From Rhodobacterales bacterium RIFCSPHIGHO2_02_FULL_62_130 (GTDB taxonomy: Bacteria; Pseudomonadota; Alphaproteobacteria; Rhodobacterales; Rhodobacteraceae), in NCBI GenBank assembly GCA_001828855.1, contig MHZT01000051.1, forward strand, positions 1 to 64,000: DNA of 64,000 nt, in the 5' to 3' direction. This document shows, piece by piece, positions 1 through 8,397 of the stretch. Position 1 is the stretch's first letter. The number at the start of each line of letters is the position of its first letter. The notes beneath the pieces were generated by a model. It saw only the letters and a list, made by a program, of their open reading frames with translations, did no database searches and was not told the origin of the DNA. Position numbers and translations under genes: made by a program.

Positions 1-39
1 CGCAACAAGCGCGCACAGAAGAAACGGAACAAGACGCAT
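1..39 (-). CDS. 5' end of an exported protein (partial, runs off left edge)
   Basis: Reading leftwards from an ATG at 39, the 13 visible codons give MRLVPFLLCALVA. This is a positive residue followed by a hydrophobic stretch, as at the start of a signal peptide. A GAGGG ribosome-binding site lies about 8 bases upstream of the ATG (around 47-51). The frame is open to the window edge. Nothing can be said about the mature protein. The gene is divergent from the DMFase-like gene at 309. The call rests only on the start, the RBS and the hydrophobic N terminus. Confidence 0.5.
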   Translation of the reverse strand, partial: MRLVPFLLCALVA

Positions 40-308
40 CAATCGGCCCTCAATTCAATCGCAGGTTGGTCATAGGATATTCGCCTTTTGGCGGAAAGCC
101 TTTAGGCCAAGTTGTCCACAGGCATTTTCATGGCTGGAGATTGCAGGACACTGGTGATGTGGCGGATCGGCGGCGGACCGCCGAAATCCGGCTGCATCCG
201 ATAAGGGACAAGTCAGTGCAGCCAAGGTCGCAGATGGGCTAGATTGACGGCGGGCAAGGGACAAGACTGTGTCCGATGCCGTTTCAAGGCGGTTTCAGGG
301 GAAAACGA
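40..308. other. divergent intergenic region, no gene recognised
   Basis: This 270-base gap separates the leftward partial gene from the rightward gene at 309 and should contain promoters for both. I see a small GC-rich inverted repeat (GGCGG/CCGCC, near 165-185) and a single one-mismatch DnaA-box-like nonamer at 112-120, but no convincing promoter pair and no credible ORF. Confidence 0.4.
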
Positions 309-1895
309 ATGGCTTTGCAGGATTTCTTCGTCGCCGGACCCTATGATGACGGTGACCCCGTCACCGGACATTACTACGAGACGGCAAGCCCCGACCCTGA
401 TCGCGCGCAGGTCTGGGGCTATACCGGTGCGCTGTCCTATGCGCCGGGTGATAGTCTGACTTTGCATGCCATGGCATCGGCAGAGAAGGCACAACTTCGG
501 ATTGTGCGGGATGGCCTTGTGCCGGAAACCGTGCTGGTCACCGAGATCAAGACGGCGTTCGCGCCGACGCCTGCGGCTTGTTCGGTGCAGGGATGCGACT
601 GGCCCGAATGTTTCCGCCTGATATTGCCCGATTGGAAAAGCGGGGTCTATATCGTCACGCTGACCATCGACGGGCATCAATCGGAACATATGTTCATATT
701 GCGCGCGGGGGCAGCGAAGCCGCGCGCTAAGGTGCTGATGCTTTTGGCCACAGGGACGTGGTGCGCTTATAATGACTGGGGCGGATCGAACCATTATCAA
801 GGGATTACCGGCGCATCGGGTGGCGATTTCGCCCCGCATGTCAGCCTGCTGCGGCCTTGGGCCAAGGGCTTTGTGCGCTGGCCGGATGATGCGCCGCGTA
901 TCCCCTATGCCTCGCCCTTGCTGAGTAAACCGCGCTATCCGCATATGGACTATGCCCGCGCCAAGGGGATTTCCAAGAAATACGCCTCGTCCGGTTGGGC
1001 GGCGTTCGAGCGGCCTTTTGCGTTGTGGTGCGAAGGGCAGGGGATCGATCTGGACTATACCACCCAGCACGATCTGCACCGCGACCCGTGCGCGCTGGAT
1101 GGCTATGACCGTGTGCTGATCGTGGGCCATGACGAATACTGGACTTGGGAAATGCGCGACCACCTTGAGGCTTGGGTGGACAAGGGCGGCAGGCTGGCGC
1201 GGTTTGCGGGGAATTTCTTCTGGCAAACGCGGCTGTCAGATGACCTTCTGACCCAGACCTGTTTCAAGACCACGGCGGAAACCGCAGACCCGATGGCAGG
1301 CAGCAACCGTCTGACCAGCTATTGGGATCATCCGGCTGTGGGTCGTCCTGCTGTGGCGACGCTGGGGCTGACCGGTTCGGCGGGGGTTTATGCGGGGTGG
1401 AGCCGCTGTGCCGCGCATGGGTCAGGCGGTTTTGCGATCTATCGCCCCGATCACTGGTCAATGCGCGAGTCGGGGCTTGGTTATGGCGATGTGCTGGGGG
1501 CGGCAGCGAAGATTTTCGGCTATGAGGTGGATGGAATCGACTACACCATGACCCACGGGTTGCCCTTTGCCGCTGAAGGGACGGGGTTGCAGGGCGATCT
1601 GACCATCGTTGGCCTGTCGCCCGCCACGACCCTTTCCCATTCCACCGGCCCGCAGGATCGGGACCGTTTTATCGGGGCCGAGGATGCCGAAGACCTTGCG
1701 CTGCGGCTTTACGGCGGCGTCACGCCCGAGGCGGTGGGCCGCGCCAGCCGTGGCAATGGCTGTATGGCCGAGTATCGGCGCGGCGCGGGGGCGGTGTTCA
1801 ACGCGGGCAGTTGCGAATGGGTCGCAGGGTTGATCACGCGCGATGCAACGGTCGAGCGGGTGACCCGCACGATTCTGACGGGGGACTGGCAGTAG
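309..1895 (+). CDS. N,N-dimethylformamidase large-subunit-like protein
   Basis: The 528-residue product resembles the large (beta) subunit family of N,N-dimethylformamidase (DMFA2-type): an N-terminal beta-sandwich region (about residues 1-140) followed by a glutamine-amidotransferase-like C-terminal region. The family hallmark GHDEYW is at residues 273-278, followed by a K-G-G-R-L-x-x-F-x-G-N-F-F segment. In characterised DMFase a mononuclear iron is held by two Tyr and one Glu; the Tyr/Glu-rich motif here is compatible with that, but the ligands were not aligned. The start is set at the second ATG because an AGGGGAA ribosome-binding site precedes it by about six bases; an upstream in-frame ATG at 276 lacks one. 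No small (alpha) subunit gene is adjacent, so the substrate is probably not DMF itself. Function is inferred at family level only. Confidence 0.7.
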   Translation: MALQDFFVAGPYDDGDPVTGHYYETASPDPDRAQVWGYTGALSYAPGDSLTLHAMASAEKAQLRIVRDGLVPETVLVTEIKTAFAPTPAACSVQGCDWPECFRLILPDWKSGVYIVTLTIDGHQSEHMFILRAGAAKPRAKVLMLLATGTWCAYNDWGGSNHYQGITGASGGDFAPHVSLLRPWAKGFVRWPDDAPRIPYASPLLSKPRYPHMDYARAKGISKKYASSGWAAFERPFALWCEGQGIDLDYTTQHDLHRDPCALDGYDRVLIVGHDEYWTWEMRDHLEAWVDKGGRLARFAGNFFWQTRLSDDLLTQTCFKTTAETADPMAGSNRLTSYWDHPAVGRPAVATLGLTGSAGVYAGWSRCAAHGSGGFAIYRPDHWSMRESGLGYGDVLGAAAKIFGYEVDGIDYTMTHGLPFAAEGTGLQGDLTIVGLSPATTLSHSTGPQDRDRFIGAEDAEDLALRLYGGVTPEAVGRASRGNGCMAEYRRGAGAVFNAGSCEWVAGLITRDATVERVTRTILTGDWQ

Positions 1896-1902
1896 CGTCG
1901 TG

Positions 1903-1931
1903 CCAAAAATTTTTCGGACGAAAAATTTTGG
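1903..1931. terminator. bidirectional terminator hairpin
   Basis: The segment CCAAAAATTTTTCG, a two-base loop and CGAAAAATTTTGG form a nearly perfect stem with a one-base bulge. It lies between two convergent genes (stops at 1895 and 1941). Its A/T-rich flanks let it act on either strand. Confidence 0.7.
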
Positions 1932-1940
1932 TCTGCGGCA

Positions 1941-2957
1941 TCAGGCGAAACGGCCAAGAACGGCTTTCAGGTTTTCGCCCAGTTCGGGGCAAAGATAGCC
2001 GCCCTCCTGTATGATCACGGTGGGCAGGCCCATGTCGGCAACAGCCTGCCCGATGCGGGCGAAGCCTGCTGTGGTGACGCCAAGTCCGGCAAAGGGATCG
2101 CCTTCATAGGCGTCAAGTCCAAGCGCCAGCACAAGGCTGTCGGCCCCCCATGCGGTGATGGCGTCCATCGCTGTGGCAAGGGCGGCCATGAAGCCGTCAT
2201 CACCGGTGCCGCGTGGCAGCGGCAGGTTCAGGTTCGCGCCAAGCCCGTCGCCTGTGCCGACCTCATCGGCATAGCCCCAGAAGAACGGGTAGAACCGTTC
2301 GGGATCGGCGTGGATCGAAACCGTCAGCACATCGCCCCGATCATAGAACATGCCTTGGGTGCCGTTGCCGTGGTGCAGATCGACATCCAGAATGGCCACG
2401 CGGCGCCCCGCGTCGGTCAGCCGTTGCGCGGCAATGCCGGAGTTGTTCAGATAGCAGAACCCGCCCGCAAGTTCGGCAAAGGCGTGATGCCCCGGTGGGC
2501 GGCACAACCCGTAGACAGCGCGCTGCCCTGCCAGCACCAGATCGGCGGCGTGGATCGCGGTTTGCGCGCTGGCATAGGCCGCGCCCCATGTCTGCGCCGA
2601 GATCGGGCAAGAGGTGTCGGTCATATGAAAGCCCGCCTGACCCACGGCGGATTTCGGGTAGCCGTCGGTCCGATTGGCGGGATGGATGTTCGGGATCACC
2701 TCGGTCGAGGCGCCCTCGATACGGCTCCACCGCGCGTAGATGCCTTGCAGGAAGGTCAGATAGCGTTGCGGATGCACGGCACGGATCGGGTCGATGCCTG
2801 CGTCGGGGGCCTGCACGATGGGGCAGCCCAAGGCCCGCACGGCGGCCAGCAGGGCATCAACGCGGGCGGGCTTTTCGGGGCAGGGGAATTGCGCGCCCGA
2901 GGACAGGAAAAACTGCGGATCATGGGCGCGCTGGGCGTCGTCAAACACTGTGATCAT
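1941..2957 (-). CDS. HDAC-family deacetylase / acetylpolyamine amidohydrolase
   Basis: The 338-residue protein is a zinc-dependent arginase-deacetylase fold enzyme. The charge-relay His pair is in RPPGHH (H157, H158). The metal ligands are D193 and H195 in DVDLHHGNG and D282 in GLDAYEGDP. A candidate transition-state Tyr is Y321 in QEGGY. This order and length match bacterial acetylpolyamine amidohydrolases and class II HDAC-like proteins, which remove acetyl groups from acetylated polyamines or small amides. It overlaps the stop of the upstream acetyltransferase-like gene by ATGA (2954-2957), so it is the last gene of a three-gene leftward operon. The natural substrate is not evident; the co-transcribed GNAT and BKACE genes suggest an acylated amine or amino acid. 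Confidence 0.87.
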   Translation of the reverse strand: MITVFDDAQRAHDPQFFLSSGAQFPCPEKPARVDALLAAVRALGCPIVQAPDAGIDPIRAVHPQRYLTFLQGIYARWSRIEGASTEVIPNIHPANRTDGYPKSAVGQAGFHMTDTSCPISAQTWGAAYASAQTAIHAADLVLAGQRAVYGLCRPPGHHAFAELAGGFCYLNNSGIAAQRLTDAGRRVAILDVDLHHGNGTQGMFYDRGDVLTVSIHADPERFYPFFWGYADEVGTGDGLGANLNLPLPRGTGDDGFMAALATAMDAITAWGADSLVLALGLDAYEGDPFAGLGVTTAGFARIGQAVADMGLPTVIIQEGGYLCPELGENLKAVLGRFA

Positions 2958-3430
2958 GCGTCTTGCAGGGCGGTCAGCCCGTCTCCTTCCAGAATAAGCA
3001 GGTCGTAATCGCCGCGCCCCGTGAAACCCAGTTTGGCGTAAAAGGCTTGGGCGACATCATTGCTGCGGTCCACCATCAGGGTCAGAAAGGCCGCGTCCCA
3101 GTCCTGTGCATCCTGCAGCACCTGCGCCAGAAGTTTGCGCCCCAGACCCAGCCCGCGCGCGTCGGGGCGGACGTAGATGTCTTGCAGCAGCACGCCGGGC
3201 CGACCGCGCAGGGTGGAAAAATCGGGGTAATACAGCGCAAACCCAAGTGCTGCGCCGTCACGTTCGGCAAGGATTGTGCGGAACAGCGCCTTGGGGCCGA
3301 AACCGTAGGTTTCAAGCGCCTGAACCCCGCGTTCAAGGATTTCGCCGTGGTGATGGACGTGTTCTTCCAGCAGGGTTTGCAGGGTGCGGGCATCGGCAAG
3401 CGTCGCGCGGCGCAGGGTCGGGGTTTTCAA
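2954..3430 (-). CDS. GNAT family N-acetyltransferase
   Basis: The 158-residue protein has the single GNAT domain. A conserved VLLQDIYVRPDARG strand leads into the acetyl-CoA pyrophosphate loop RGLGLGRKLL (about residues 93-101), and a C-terminal AFYAKLGF motif follows. It resembles the diamine/amino-acid side of the GNAT family (spermidine/spermine acetyltransferase-like), though this is a weak impression. It overlaps the genes on both sides by four bases (ATGA at 2954-2957 and 3427-3430), showing translational coupling with the deacetylase downstream and the BKACE gene upstream. A likely role is acetylation of a small amine or amino acid. Confidence 0.82.
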   Translation of the reverse strand: MKTPTLRRATLADARTLQTLLEEHVHHHGEILERGVQALETYGFGPKALFRTILAERDGAALGFALYYPDFSTLRGRPGVLLQDIYVRPDARGLGLGRKLLAQVLQDAQDWDAAFLTLMVDRSNDVAQAFYAKLGFTGRGDYDLLILEGDGLTALQDA

Positions 3431-4353
3431 AATGTCACCTTGTCCGCGCCTTTCAGGCCAAGGATTGCGCGGGCCTCGGCGGGGGTGGCGACGGATCGTC
3501 CCAAGCCTTCGACGATGCCGCGTATCTGCTGGACTTGCTGGGCGTTGCTGGTCGCCAGCACGCCTTTGGAGGCGTAAAGATTATCCTCAAGCCCCACGCG
3601 GACATGCCCGCCCATCGCGGCGGCCATTGTGGCCATCGGGATCTGCATCCGCCCCGCCGCCAGCACCGAAAACTGATAGCTGTCGCCGAACATCCGGTCG
3701 GCGGTGCGTTTCAGCAGGGTCAGCGTGTCGGGCTCCGCCGCCATGCCGCCCAAGACGCCGAACACGAACTGGATGAACAGCGGCCCTTTGACCGCGCCGC
3801 GATCCACGAAATGCTTCAGCATGGTCAGGTGGCTGATGTCATAACATTCGAATTCAAACCGCGCGCCGCGCTGGTCGCCCATTTCGTGCAGGACATGGGC
3901 AATGTCGCGGGGGGTGTTCTTGAACACCAGATCGTCCGAGTTTTCGAGGAAGGGCTTTTCCCACGCATGCTTCCAGTCGGAAATCCGCGCGGCCATCGGA
4001 TAAAGCGCGAAGTTCATCGATCCCATGTTCAGGCTGCACATTTCGGGTGCCATTGCCTTGGGGGCGGCAAGGCGTTGCTCCAGCGTCATGATCGCCGATC
4101 CGCCGGTGGTCATGTTGATGATGCCATCACATCCCGCCTTGATCGCGGGCAGGAACCCCGCCCAATGCGCCGGATCAGAGGACGGGTGGCCGGTTTCGGG
4201 ATGGCGCGCGTGCAGGTGCAGGATTGCGGCCCCCGCCTCTGCCGCCCCGATCGCGCTGGCGGTGATCTGCGCGGCGGTGACAGGCAGGTAGGGCGACATG
4301 CTGGGGGTGTGGATCGACCCCGTGATCGCGCAGGAAATGATGATTTTCGACAT
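3427..4353 (-). CDS. BKACE family beta-keto acid cleavage enzyme (DUF849)
   Basis: The 308-residue TIM-barrel protein belongs to the family of 3-keto-5-aminohexanoate cleavage enzyme (Kce). These zinc enzymes condense a beta-keto acid with acetyl-CoA and split it to acetoacetate and a CoA ester. Visible signatures are SCAITGSIHTPSMSPYLP at the N terminus, the metal motif LHLHAR (H46, H48) and VRVGLEDN with E256. The start is placed at the internal ATG at 4353 because GGGGGGAG lies just upstream; the longer reading frame adds 21 residues without a ribosome-binding site. It is the first gene of the operon with the acetyltransferase and the HDAC-like amidohydrolase. BKACE members act on many substrates (lysine-fermentation, carnitine and betaine-type intermediates), so the exact substrate is open. 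Confidence 0.87.
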   Translation of the reverse strand: MSKIIISCAITGSIHTPSMSPYLPVTAAQITASAIGAAEAGAAILHLHARHPETGHPSSDPAHWAGFLPAIKAGCDGIINMTTGGSAIMTLEQRLAAPKAMAPEMCSLNMGSMNFALYPMAARISDWKHAWEKPFLENSDDLVFKNTPRDIAHVLHEMGDQRGARFEFECYDISHLTMLKHFVDRGAVKGPLFIQFVFGVLGGMAAEPDTLTLLKRTADRMFGDSYQFSVLAAGRMQIPMATMAAAMGGHVRVGLEDNLYASKGVLATSNAQQVQQIRGIVEGLGRSVATPAEARAILGLKGADKVTF

Positions 4354-4549
4354 TGGCTCCCCCCGTTCCGGTGGAGATTGGCACGGCACCGCGCGGGCCG
4401 CCAGAGGCTGACGCATAACGCGCTGGTGTTTCGCGGGGGATCGTCTTTTCGGGTTTTGTCCGACGGCCTGAAGGTTGGCCCAAGGGGCAGTTGCGGCTCT
4501 GGCGCACGACTTGGGCTGTCGCTAGGCTGTGGGGCAAAGGAGATTGCCG

Positions 4550-5473
4550 ATGTTCTTGACCCAGACCGCCGATTGGACTGCCTGCGGGGCCGAGTTGACC
4601 GAAACCCTGCTGGCCCGTTTTGGCAAGTGGGGTTTGGCAGAGCAAGGCTTGGGGCTGGTGCTGGTCAGTTCGGGACCACGGGGGGCCGAGGGCTTTGCCT
4701 ATCGTGGCGATTGGCGCTGCTATCCCTGTTCCTTGGTGAAAAGCTTTCATCTGGTGCATGCGATGGCGGCGCTGGAAGAGGGCCGTGTCGCCGCCCATGC
4801 CGAGTTGGACCGTGCCATGCGGGATATGATCCGCTGGTCCTCGAATACGGCGACGAATTATGTAATCGATCTGATCACTGGCACCACGGGAGATACGCTG
4901 CTGGAGGGGGCCGAGTATCTGGACTGGGTGTCCAAGCGCGAAAGGCTGAACCGCTGGTTCTGGGCATTGGGCTGGCCGGAGTGGCAGGGCTGCAATATCA
5001 CGCAAAAGCTGATGGATGACACTCGCTATGGCCGCGAGTCGCAATATGCGGGGGCTGCGCGCGAAAACCTGAACGCGCTAACCCCTCTGGCTGCAGCCCG
5101 GTTGATGTGGGAACTGTTCGAGGGCGCGTTGCCGATGTCGCTGCCCGCGCGGGGGCGGGCGCAGGCGATCCTGCACCGCAGCGTCGAAGACCCCGATGCC
5201 GCTCTGCCGAATTATCAGCTTTCCGAGTATCTGGGCGCGGGGTTGCCGCGAGGCGTCGAGATCTGGTCGAAGGCGGGGCATAATCTGTGGACGGGCGACC
5301 CCAAGGCAAGCTGGTTCAAACATGACATGATCCGCGTGACGGCGGCGGGGCGCAGACCCCTGATTGCGGTGGTGATGACGCAGGGGCAGGGACTGGCCGA
5401 AACCCATCCGCAGGCCTTTGCGGGGATGGGGCAACTGATCTGGGAGATGACCGAGGGTGTGACGCGGATCTGA
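4550..5473 (+). CDS. serine hydrolase, class A beta-lactamase-like
   Basis: The 307-residue protein shows the three active-site elements of penicillin-recognising serine hydrolases in variant form: S61-L-V-K64 (SxxK), S97-S-N99 (SxN) and a K-A-G triad in WSKAGHN near residue 242 (KTG-like). There is no convincing signal peptide, so a cytoplasmic location is possible, which would be unusual for a true beta-lactamase. The ATG at 4550 is chosen because AAAGGAGA sits about eight bases upstream; a GTG at 4529 would add seven residues. It stands alone between the divergent BKACE operon and a convergent dipeptidase. The family includes esterases and amidases as well as lactamases, so no antibiotic role is claimed. 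Confidence 0.65.
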   Translation: MFLTQTADWTACGAELTETLLARFGKWGLAEQGLGLVLVSSGPRGAEGFAYRGDWRCYPCSLVKSFHLVHAMAALEEGRVAAHAELDRAMRDMIRWSSNTATNYVIDLITGTTGDTLLEGAEYLDWVSKRERLNRWFWALGWPEWQGCNITQKLMDDTRYGRESQYAGAARENLNALTPLAAARLMWELFEGALPMSLPARGRAQAILHRSVEDPDAALPNYQLSEYLGAGLPRGVEIWSKAGHNLWTGDPKASWFKHDMIRVTAAGRRPLIAVVMTQGQGLAETHPQAFAGMGQLIWEMTEGVTRI

Positions 5474-5590
5474 CTGTTCCGGCGGTGGCGGCGGCAAGGG
5501 GGGCCAGCCCCCCTTGAGGATTTGCAGGCAAATCCTTACCCCCCGGGATATTTATGCAAAGAGGATGGGGCCGGAGGTCTTTTTGCGGGG
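5474..5590. terminator. convergent intergenic region with stacked hairpins
   Basis: Between convergent genes lie GGGGG/CCCCC (around 5500-5513), then GGATTTGC and GCAAATCC arms forming a near-perfect palindrome (around 5518-5535), and then a repeat-family copy at 5541-5567. Together these probably end transcription from both sides. Confidence 0.5.
5541..5567 (+). repeat. intergenic repeat, form A2 (GATATTT...AGAGGATG)
   Basis: This copy reads CCCCGGGATATTTATGCAAA followed by GAGGATG. It shares the GGGATATTT and AAGAGGATG blocks with copies at 45526-45558 and 54807-54838. It sits in the non-coding gap between two convergent genes. Confidence 0.6.
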
Positions 5591-6637
5591 CTAGCCGATG
5601 CTGCGGGCCAGCAAATCCAGCCAGTTATCCCAGCAGATGCGGCGGATCAGGGCATCGCCATAGCCTGCCTGCTGCATCGCGCCGGTCAGTTTGGGCAGAC
5701 CGGCGGCATCTTGCAGGAAGGCGGGCATCATCGCGCCGTCGAAATCCGACCCCAGCGCCACGCTGCCTTCGCCAAGGCGCGAGAGAAGGTGGTCAAGATG
5801 GCGCAGCATGTCTTCGGCGGTGGTGGCGGGGTTCTTGAGACCGTCAAGCCGCAGGAACTGGCAACCGAAGTTCAGGCCGACCAAGCCGCCGCTTTCGGCG
5901 ATGGCGTCAAGCTGGCGGTCGGTCAGGTTGCGGGTCGAGGCGGTGATGGCATGGGCGCCGGAATGGGTGGCGACCAAGGGTTTTTGCGACAGGCGGGCAA
6001 CATCCCAGAAACCGGCCTCGTTCAGGTGGCTCAGGTCGATCAGAATGCCAAGCCGATCGCAGGTCTGCACCAGATCAATGCCGGCGGGCGTCAGGCCCGG
6101 CCCTGTATCGGGGCTGGCGGGGAAGTTGAATGGCACACCATGTCCGAAGATGTTCGGGCGGCTCCAGACCGGACCAAGCGAGCGCAGGCCCGCGGCGTGG
6201 TAGACGTAAAGCTCGTCAAGGCTGGCGCCGATGCCCTCGCAGCCTTCGATATGCAGGATCGCGGCGATGGCCCCTGCGGCGCGGGCGGCGGTGATCTCGG
6301 CCACCGAGCGGCAGAGGCGGATCGCATCGGGGCGCGCGCGGGTCAGGCGCAAGAGGACCGCGATCTGTTCGGCGGTGTCGCGGTGGGCGCGGGCGGTGTC
6401 AACGGGGCCAAAGACGCGATGCACCGCCATCGGATCGGGGGAGGTGCCGGGATCGCCCGGCACCCATACGGCGAAAAACCCGCCCGCAAACCCGCCTGCG
6501 CGACATTTCGCCAGATCAAGATCGCCATCGCGTCCGGTGAAAAAGCTGCTTTTTTCGGCGTCATTCGGGCGGGTTTCTTCTTTCCAGAGACAGGAAAGCA
6601 GGTCGTTATGGCCGTCGAAGATTGAAAAGTCTGACAT
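5591..6637 (-). CDS. membrane dipeptidase family protein (peptidase M19), paralogue 1
   Basis: The 348-residue protein is a renal-dipeptidase-type binuclear zinc hydrolase. Metal-site motifs are FDGHND near the N terminus, the bridging Glu in LHIEGCEG, LIDLSHLNE and VATHSGAH; SDFDGA lies near the C terminus. The family hydrolyses dipeptides, including D-containing ones. The ATG at 6637 begins the conserved N terminus (MSDFSIFDGHND); a longer frame to 6703 adds non-conserved residues. There is no signal peptide, so it is probably cytoplasmic, splitting dipeptides after uptake. It is divergent from the peptide ABC operon starting at 6792 and closely similar to the dipeptidase at 12061, for example in the shared GLRSLGPVWSRP and IFGHGVPF blocks. 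Confidence 0.9.
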   Translation of the reverse strand: MSDFSIFDGHNDLLSCLWKEETRPNDAEKSSFFTGRDGDLDLAKCRAGGFAGGFFAVWVPGDPGTSPDPMAVHRVFGPVDTARAHRDTAEQIAVLLRLTRARPDAIRLCRSVAEITAARAAGAIAAILHIEGCEGIGASLDELYVYHAAGLRSLGPVWSRPNIFGHGVPFNFPASPDTGPGLTPAGIDLVQTCDRLGILIDLSHLNEAGFWDVARLSQKPLVATHSGAHAITASTRNLTDRQLDAIAESGGLVGLNFGCQFLRLDGLKNPATTAEDMLRHLDHLLSRLGEGSVALGSDFDGAMMPAFLQDAAGLPKLTGAMQQAGYGDALIRRICWDNWLDLLARSIG

Positions 6638-6791
6638 TTTGCCCGTTCCGCCGTCATTGTGCCGATTTTGCCCCAACCTGACGCTGCAAGCGGCTGTTGA
6701 CAAGCCGGATCAGAAGTTGCCCAATCGGTCAAGGATCGGGCAAACAGACTCGCGTCCTGCTGTCATAACAAATAAAAACAGGGAGTTATCC
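6638..6791. promoter_or_regulatory. divergent promoter region, dipeptidase / peptide transporter
   Basis: The 154-base gap between the divergent dipeptidase and the substrate-binding protein gene must hold promoters for both. A perfect TTGACA hexamer is at 6697-6702, but I cannot see a good -10 partner at the usual spacing. An AT-rich run (ATAACAAATAAAAACA, around 6766-6781) precedes the GGGAG ribosome-binding site. Confidence 0.35.
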
Positions 6792-8390
6792 ATGAAGATT
6801 GACCCGTCGCTGCGTCGGATCGGTGCGGTTGCCATTGCGGCACTGATGCTTGGCACCGCCCCTGCCGCACTTTTCGCGGCCACCCCCGATGATACGCTGG
6901 TGATCGCTGCCGCCATTGATGACATCGTGTCTTTGGACCCGCATGAGGCCTATGAATTCTCGGGTCTCGATTATGTGAACAACACCTATGACGGTCTGGT
7001 CGAGATCAACCCGACCACGCTTGAACTGGAGCCGGGTCTGGCCGAAAGCTGGTCGGTGGCCGAGGACGGGCTGACCTATACCTTCAAGATGAAGGCGGGG
7101 CTTACTTTCTCGTCGGGCAATCCGGTACGGGCCGAGGATGCGGCCTATTCGCTGCAACGTGCGGTCAAGATCAACAAGACACCCGCGTTCATTCTGAACC
7201 AGTTCGGCTGGACCGCCGAAAATGTGGACAGCATGATCACCGCCGATGGCGATACGCTGACCATCAAGGTCGACAAGCCCTATGCGCCGACTTTCCTGTA
7301 CAACTGCCTGACGGCGGGTGTCGCCTCGATCGTCGATGCGGAAGTGGTCAAGGCCAATGACGTTGCGGGCGATATGGGGAACGAGTGGCTGAAGACCAAC
7401 TCGGCCGGAACCGGTGCCTATGTGCTGAAATCCTTCAAGCCCAATGAAGGCATGATCCTTGAGGCCCGTCCGGGCTATTGGCGCGGCGATGCCAAGCTGG
7501 CGAAGATTTTCGTCCAGCACATCCCCGAAGCCGCGACCGAACGGTTGCAGCTTGAAAAGGGGGATGTCGATGTGGCGCGGGCGCTGACACCGGTGGATGT
7601 TGAAGGTCTGTCGGGCAATGCCGAAGTGGTGATCCAGCAGGACGTGGGCGGTCAGGTCTATTACCTGTCGTTCAACCAGAAGAACGAGCAATACAAGAAC
7701 CCCAAGTTCCTTGAGGCGATGCGCTGGGCTGTTGACTATCAGGGCATGGCAGACACCATCATGAAGGGCGCGGTTGTGCCGCATCAGTCCTTCCTGCCCC
7801 AAGGCTATCTGGGCGCGTTGGACGATCTGCCCTACAGCCTTGATATTGAAAAGGCCAAGGCGCTGGTGGCGGAATCGGGCGTTGCCAATCCTGTGGTCAA
7901 GCTGATGGTCCGCAACGCGGCGGACCGGATGGATGTGGCGCAATCGGTGCAGAACACCTTCGGTCAGGCCGGTATCACGGTCGAGCTGGATGTGGGCGAA
8001 GGGGCCGACCAGTTGAAGGCCTATCGCGCGCGCCTGCATGATGCCACGCTGCAGACATGGGGGCCGGATTATCCCGATCCGAATACCAACTCGTCCACTT
8101 TCGCCGAAAACCCCGGCAACTCGGACGAGGCGGCGAACACCGGCTATCTGGCATGGCGCAACGCCTATGAGCCGGGCGAGATGGACGGGATGAGCAAGGC
8201 CGCCGTGCTGGAACAAGATCCGGCCAAGCGGGTCGAGATGTATGCGACGTTGCAGATGAAGCACCGCGAAACCTCGCCCTTCATCGTGATGTTCCAGCAG
8301 GCCCGCCAGACCGGCGTGCGTGCCAACGTCAAGGGTCTGTATACCGGTGGCGCCGTGGATGCGGTGGCCTACTGGCTGGTCACGAAGTAA
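6792..8390 (+). CDS. peptide ABC transporter substrate-binding protein
   Basis: The 532-residue protein has a signal peptide (about residues 1-31, ending AALFA/A) and the SBP family 5 fold of DppA/OppA proteins. It shows the family signature around YDGLVEINPTTLELEPGLAESW, the RAEDAAYSLQR segment and the C-terminal WGPDYPDPN block. It acts in the periplasm, delivering peptides to the permeases encoded immediately downstream. The start ATG is preceded by GGGAG; the open frame extends far upstream but that stretch is antisense to the dipeptidase. A strong hairpin follows the stop, as is common after the binding-protein gene in ABC operons. Two flanking dipeptidases argue for di- or short peptides as ligand. 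Confidence 0.92.
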   Translation: MKIDPSLRRIGAVAIAALMLGTAPAALFAATPDDTLVIAAAIDDIVSLDPHEAYEFSGLDYVNNTYDGLVEINPTTLELEPGLAESWSVAEDGLTYTFKMKAGLTFSSGNPVRAEDAAYSLQRAVKINKTPAFILNQFGWTAENVDSMITADGDTLTIKVDKPYAPTFLYNCLTAGVASIVDAEVVKANDVAGDMGNEWLKTNSAGTGAYVLKSFKPNEGMILEARPGYWRGDAKLAKIFVQHIPEAATERLQLEKGDVDVARALTPVDVEGLSGNAEVVIQQDVGGQVYYLSFNQKNEQYKNPKFLEAMRWAVDYQGMADTIMKGAVVPHQSFLPQGYLGALDDLPYSLDIEKAKALVAESGVANPVVKLMVRNAADRMDVAQSVQNTFGQAGITVELDVGEGADQLKAYRARLHDATLQTWGPDYPDPNTNSSTFAENPGNSDEAANTGYLAWRNAYEPGEMDGMSKAAVLEQDPAKRVEMYATLQMKHRETSPFIVMFQQARQTGVRANVKGLYTGGAVDAVAYWLVTK

Positions 8391-8397
8391 GGCAAAA

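Noticed and set aside
112-120. DnaA-box-like TTGTCCACA
   Set aside because: It is a single copy with one mismatch; there is no cluster of boxes or AT-rich unwinding region, so no origin is claimed.
70-264. 64-codon minus-strand frame near the left edge
   Set aside because: It has no ribosome-binding site, no homology and lies in the probable promoter region.
3106-5019. 637-codon plus-strand frame
   Set aside because: It is antisense to the GNAT and BKACE genes and overlaps the serine hydrolase in another frame; it has no domain.
6231-6791. long N-terminal extension of the peptide-binding protein frame
   Set aside because: It is antisense to the dipeptidase gene; the signal peptide and GGGAG place the start at 6792.
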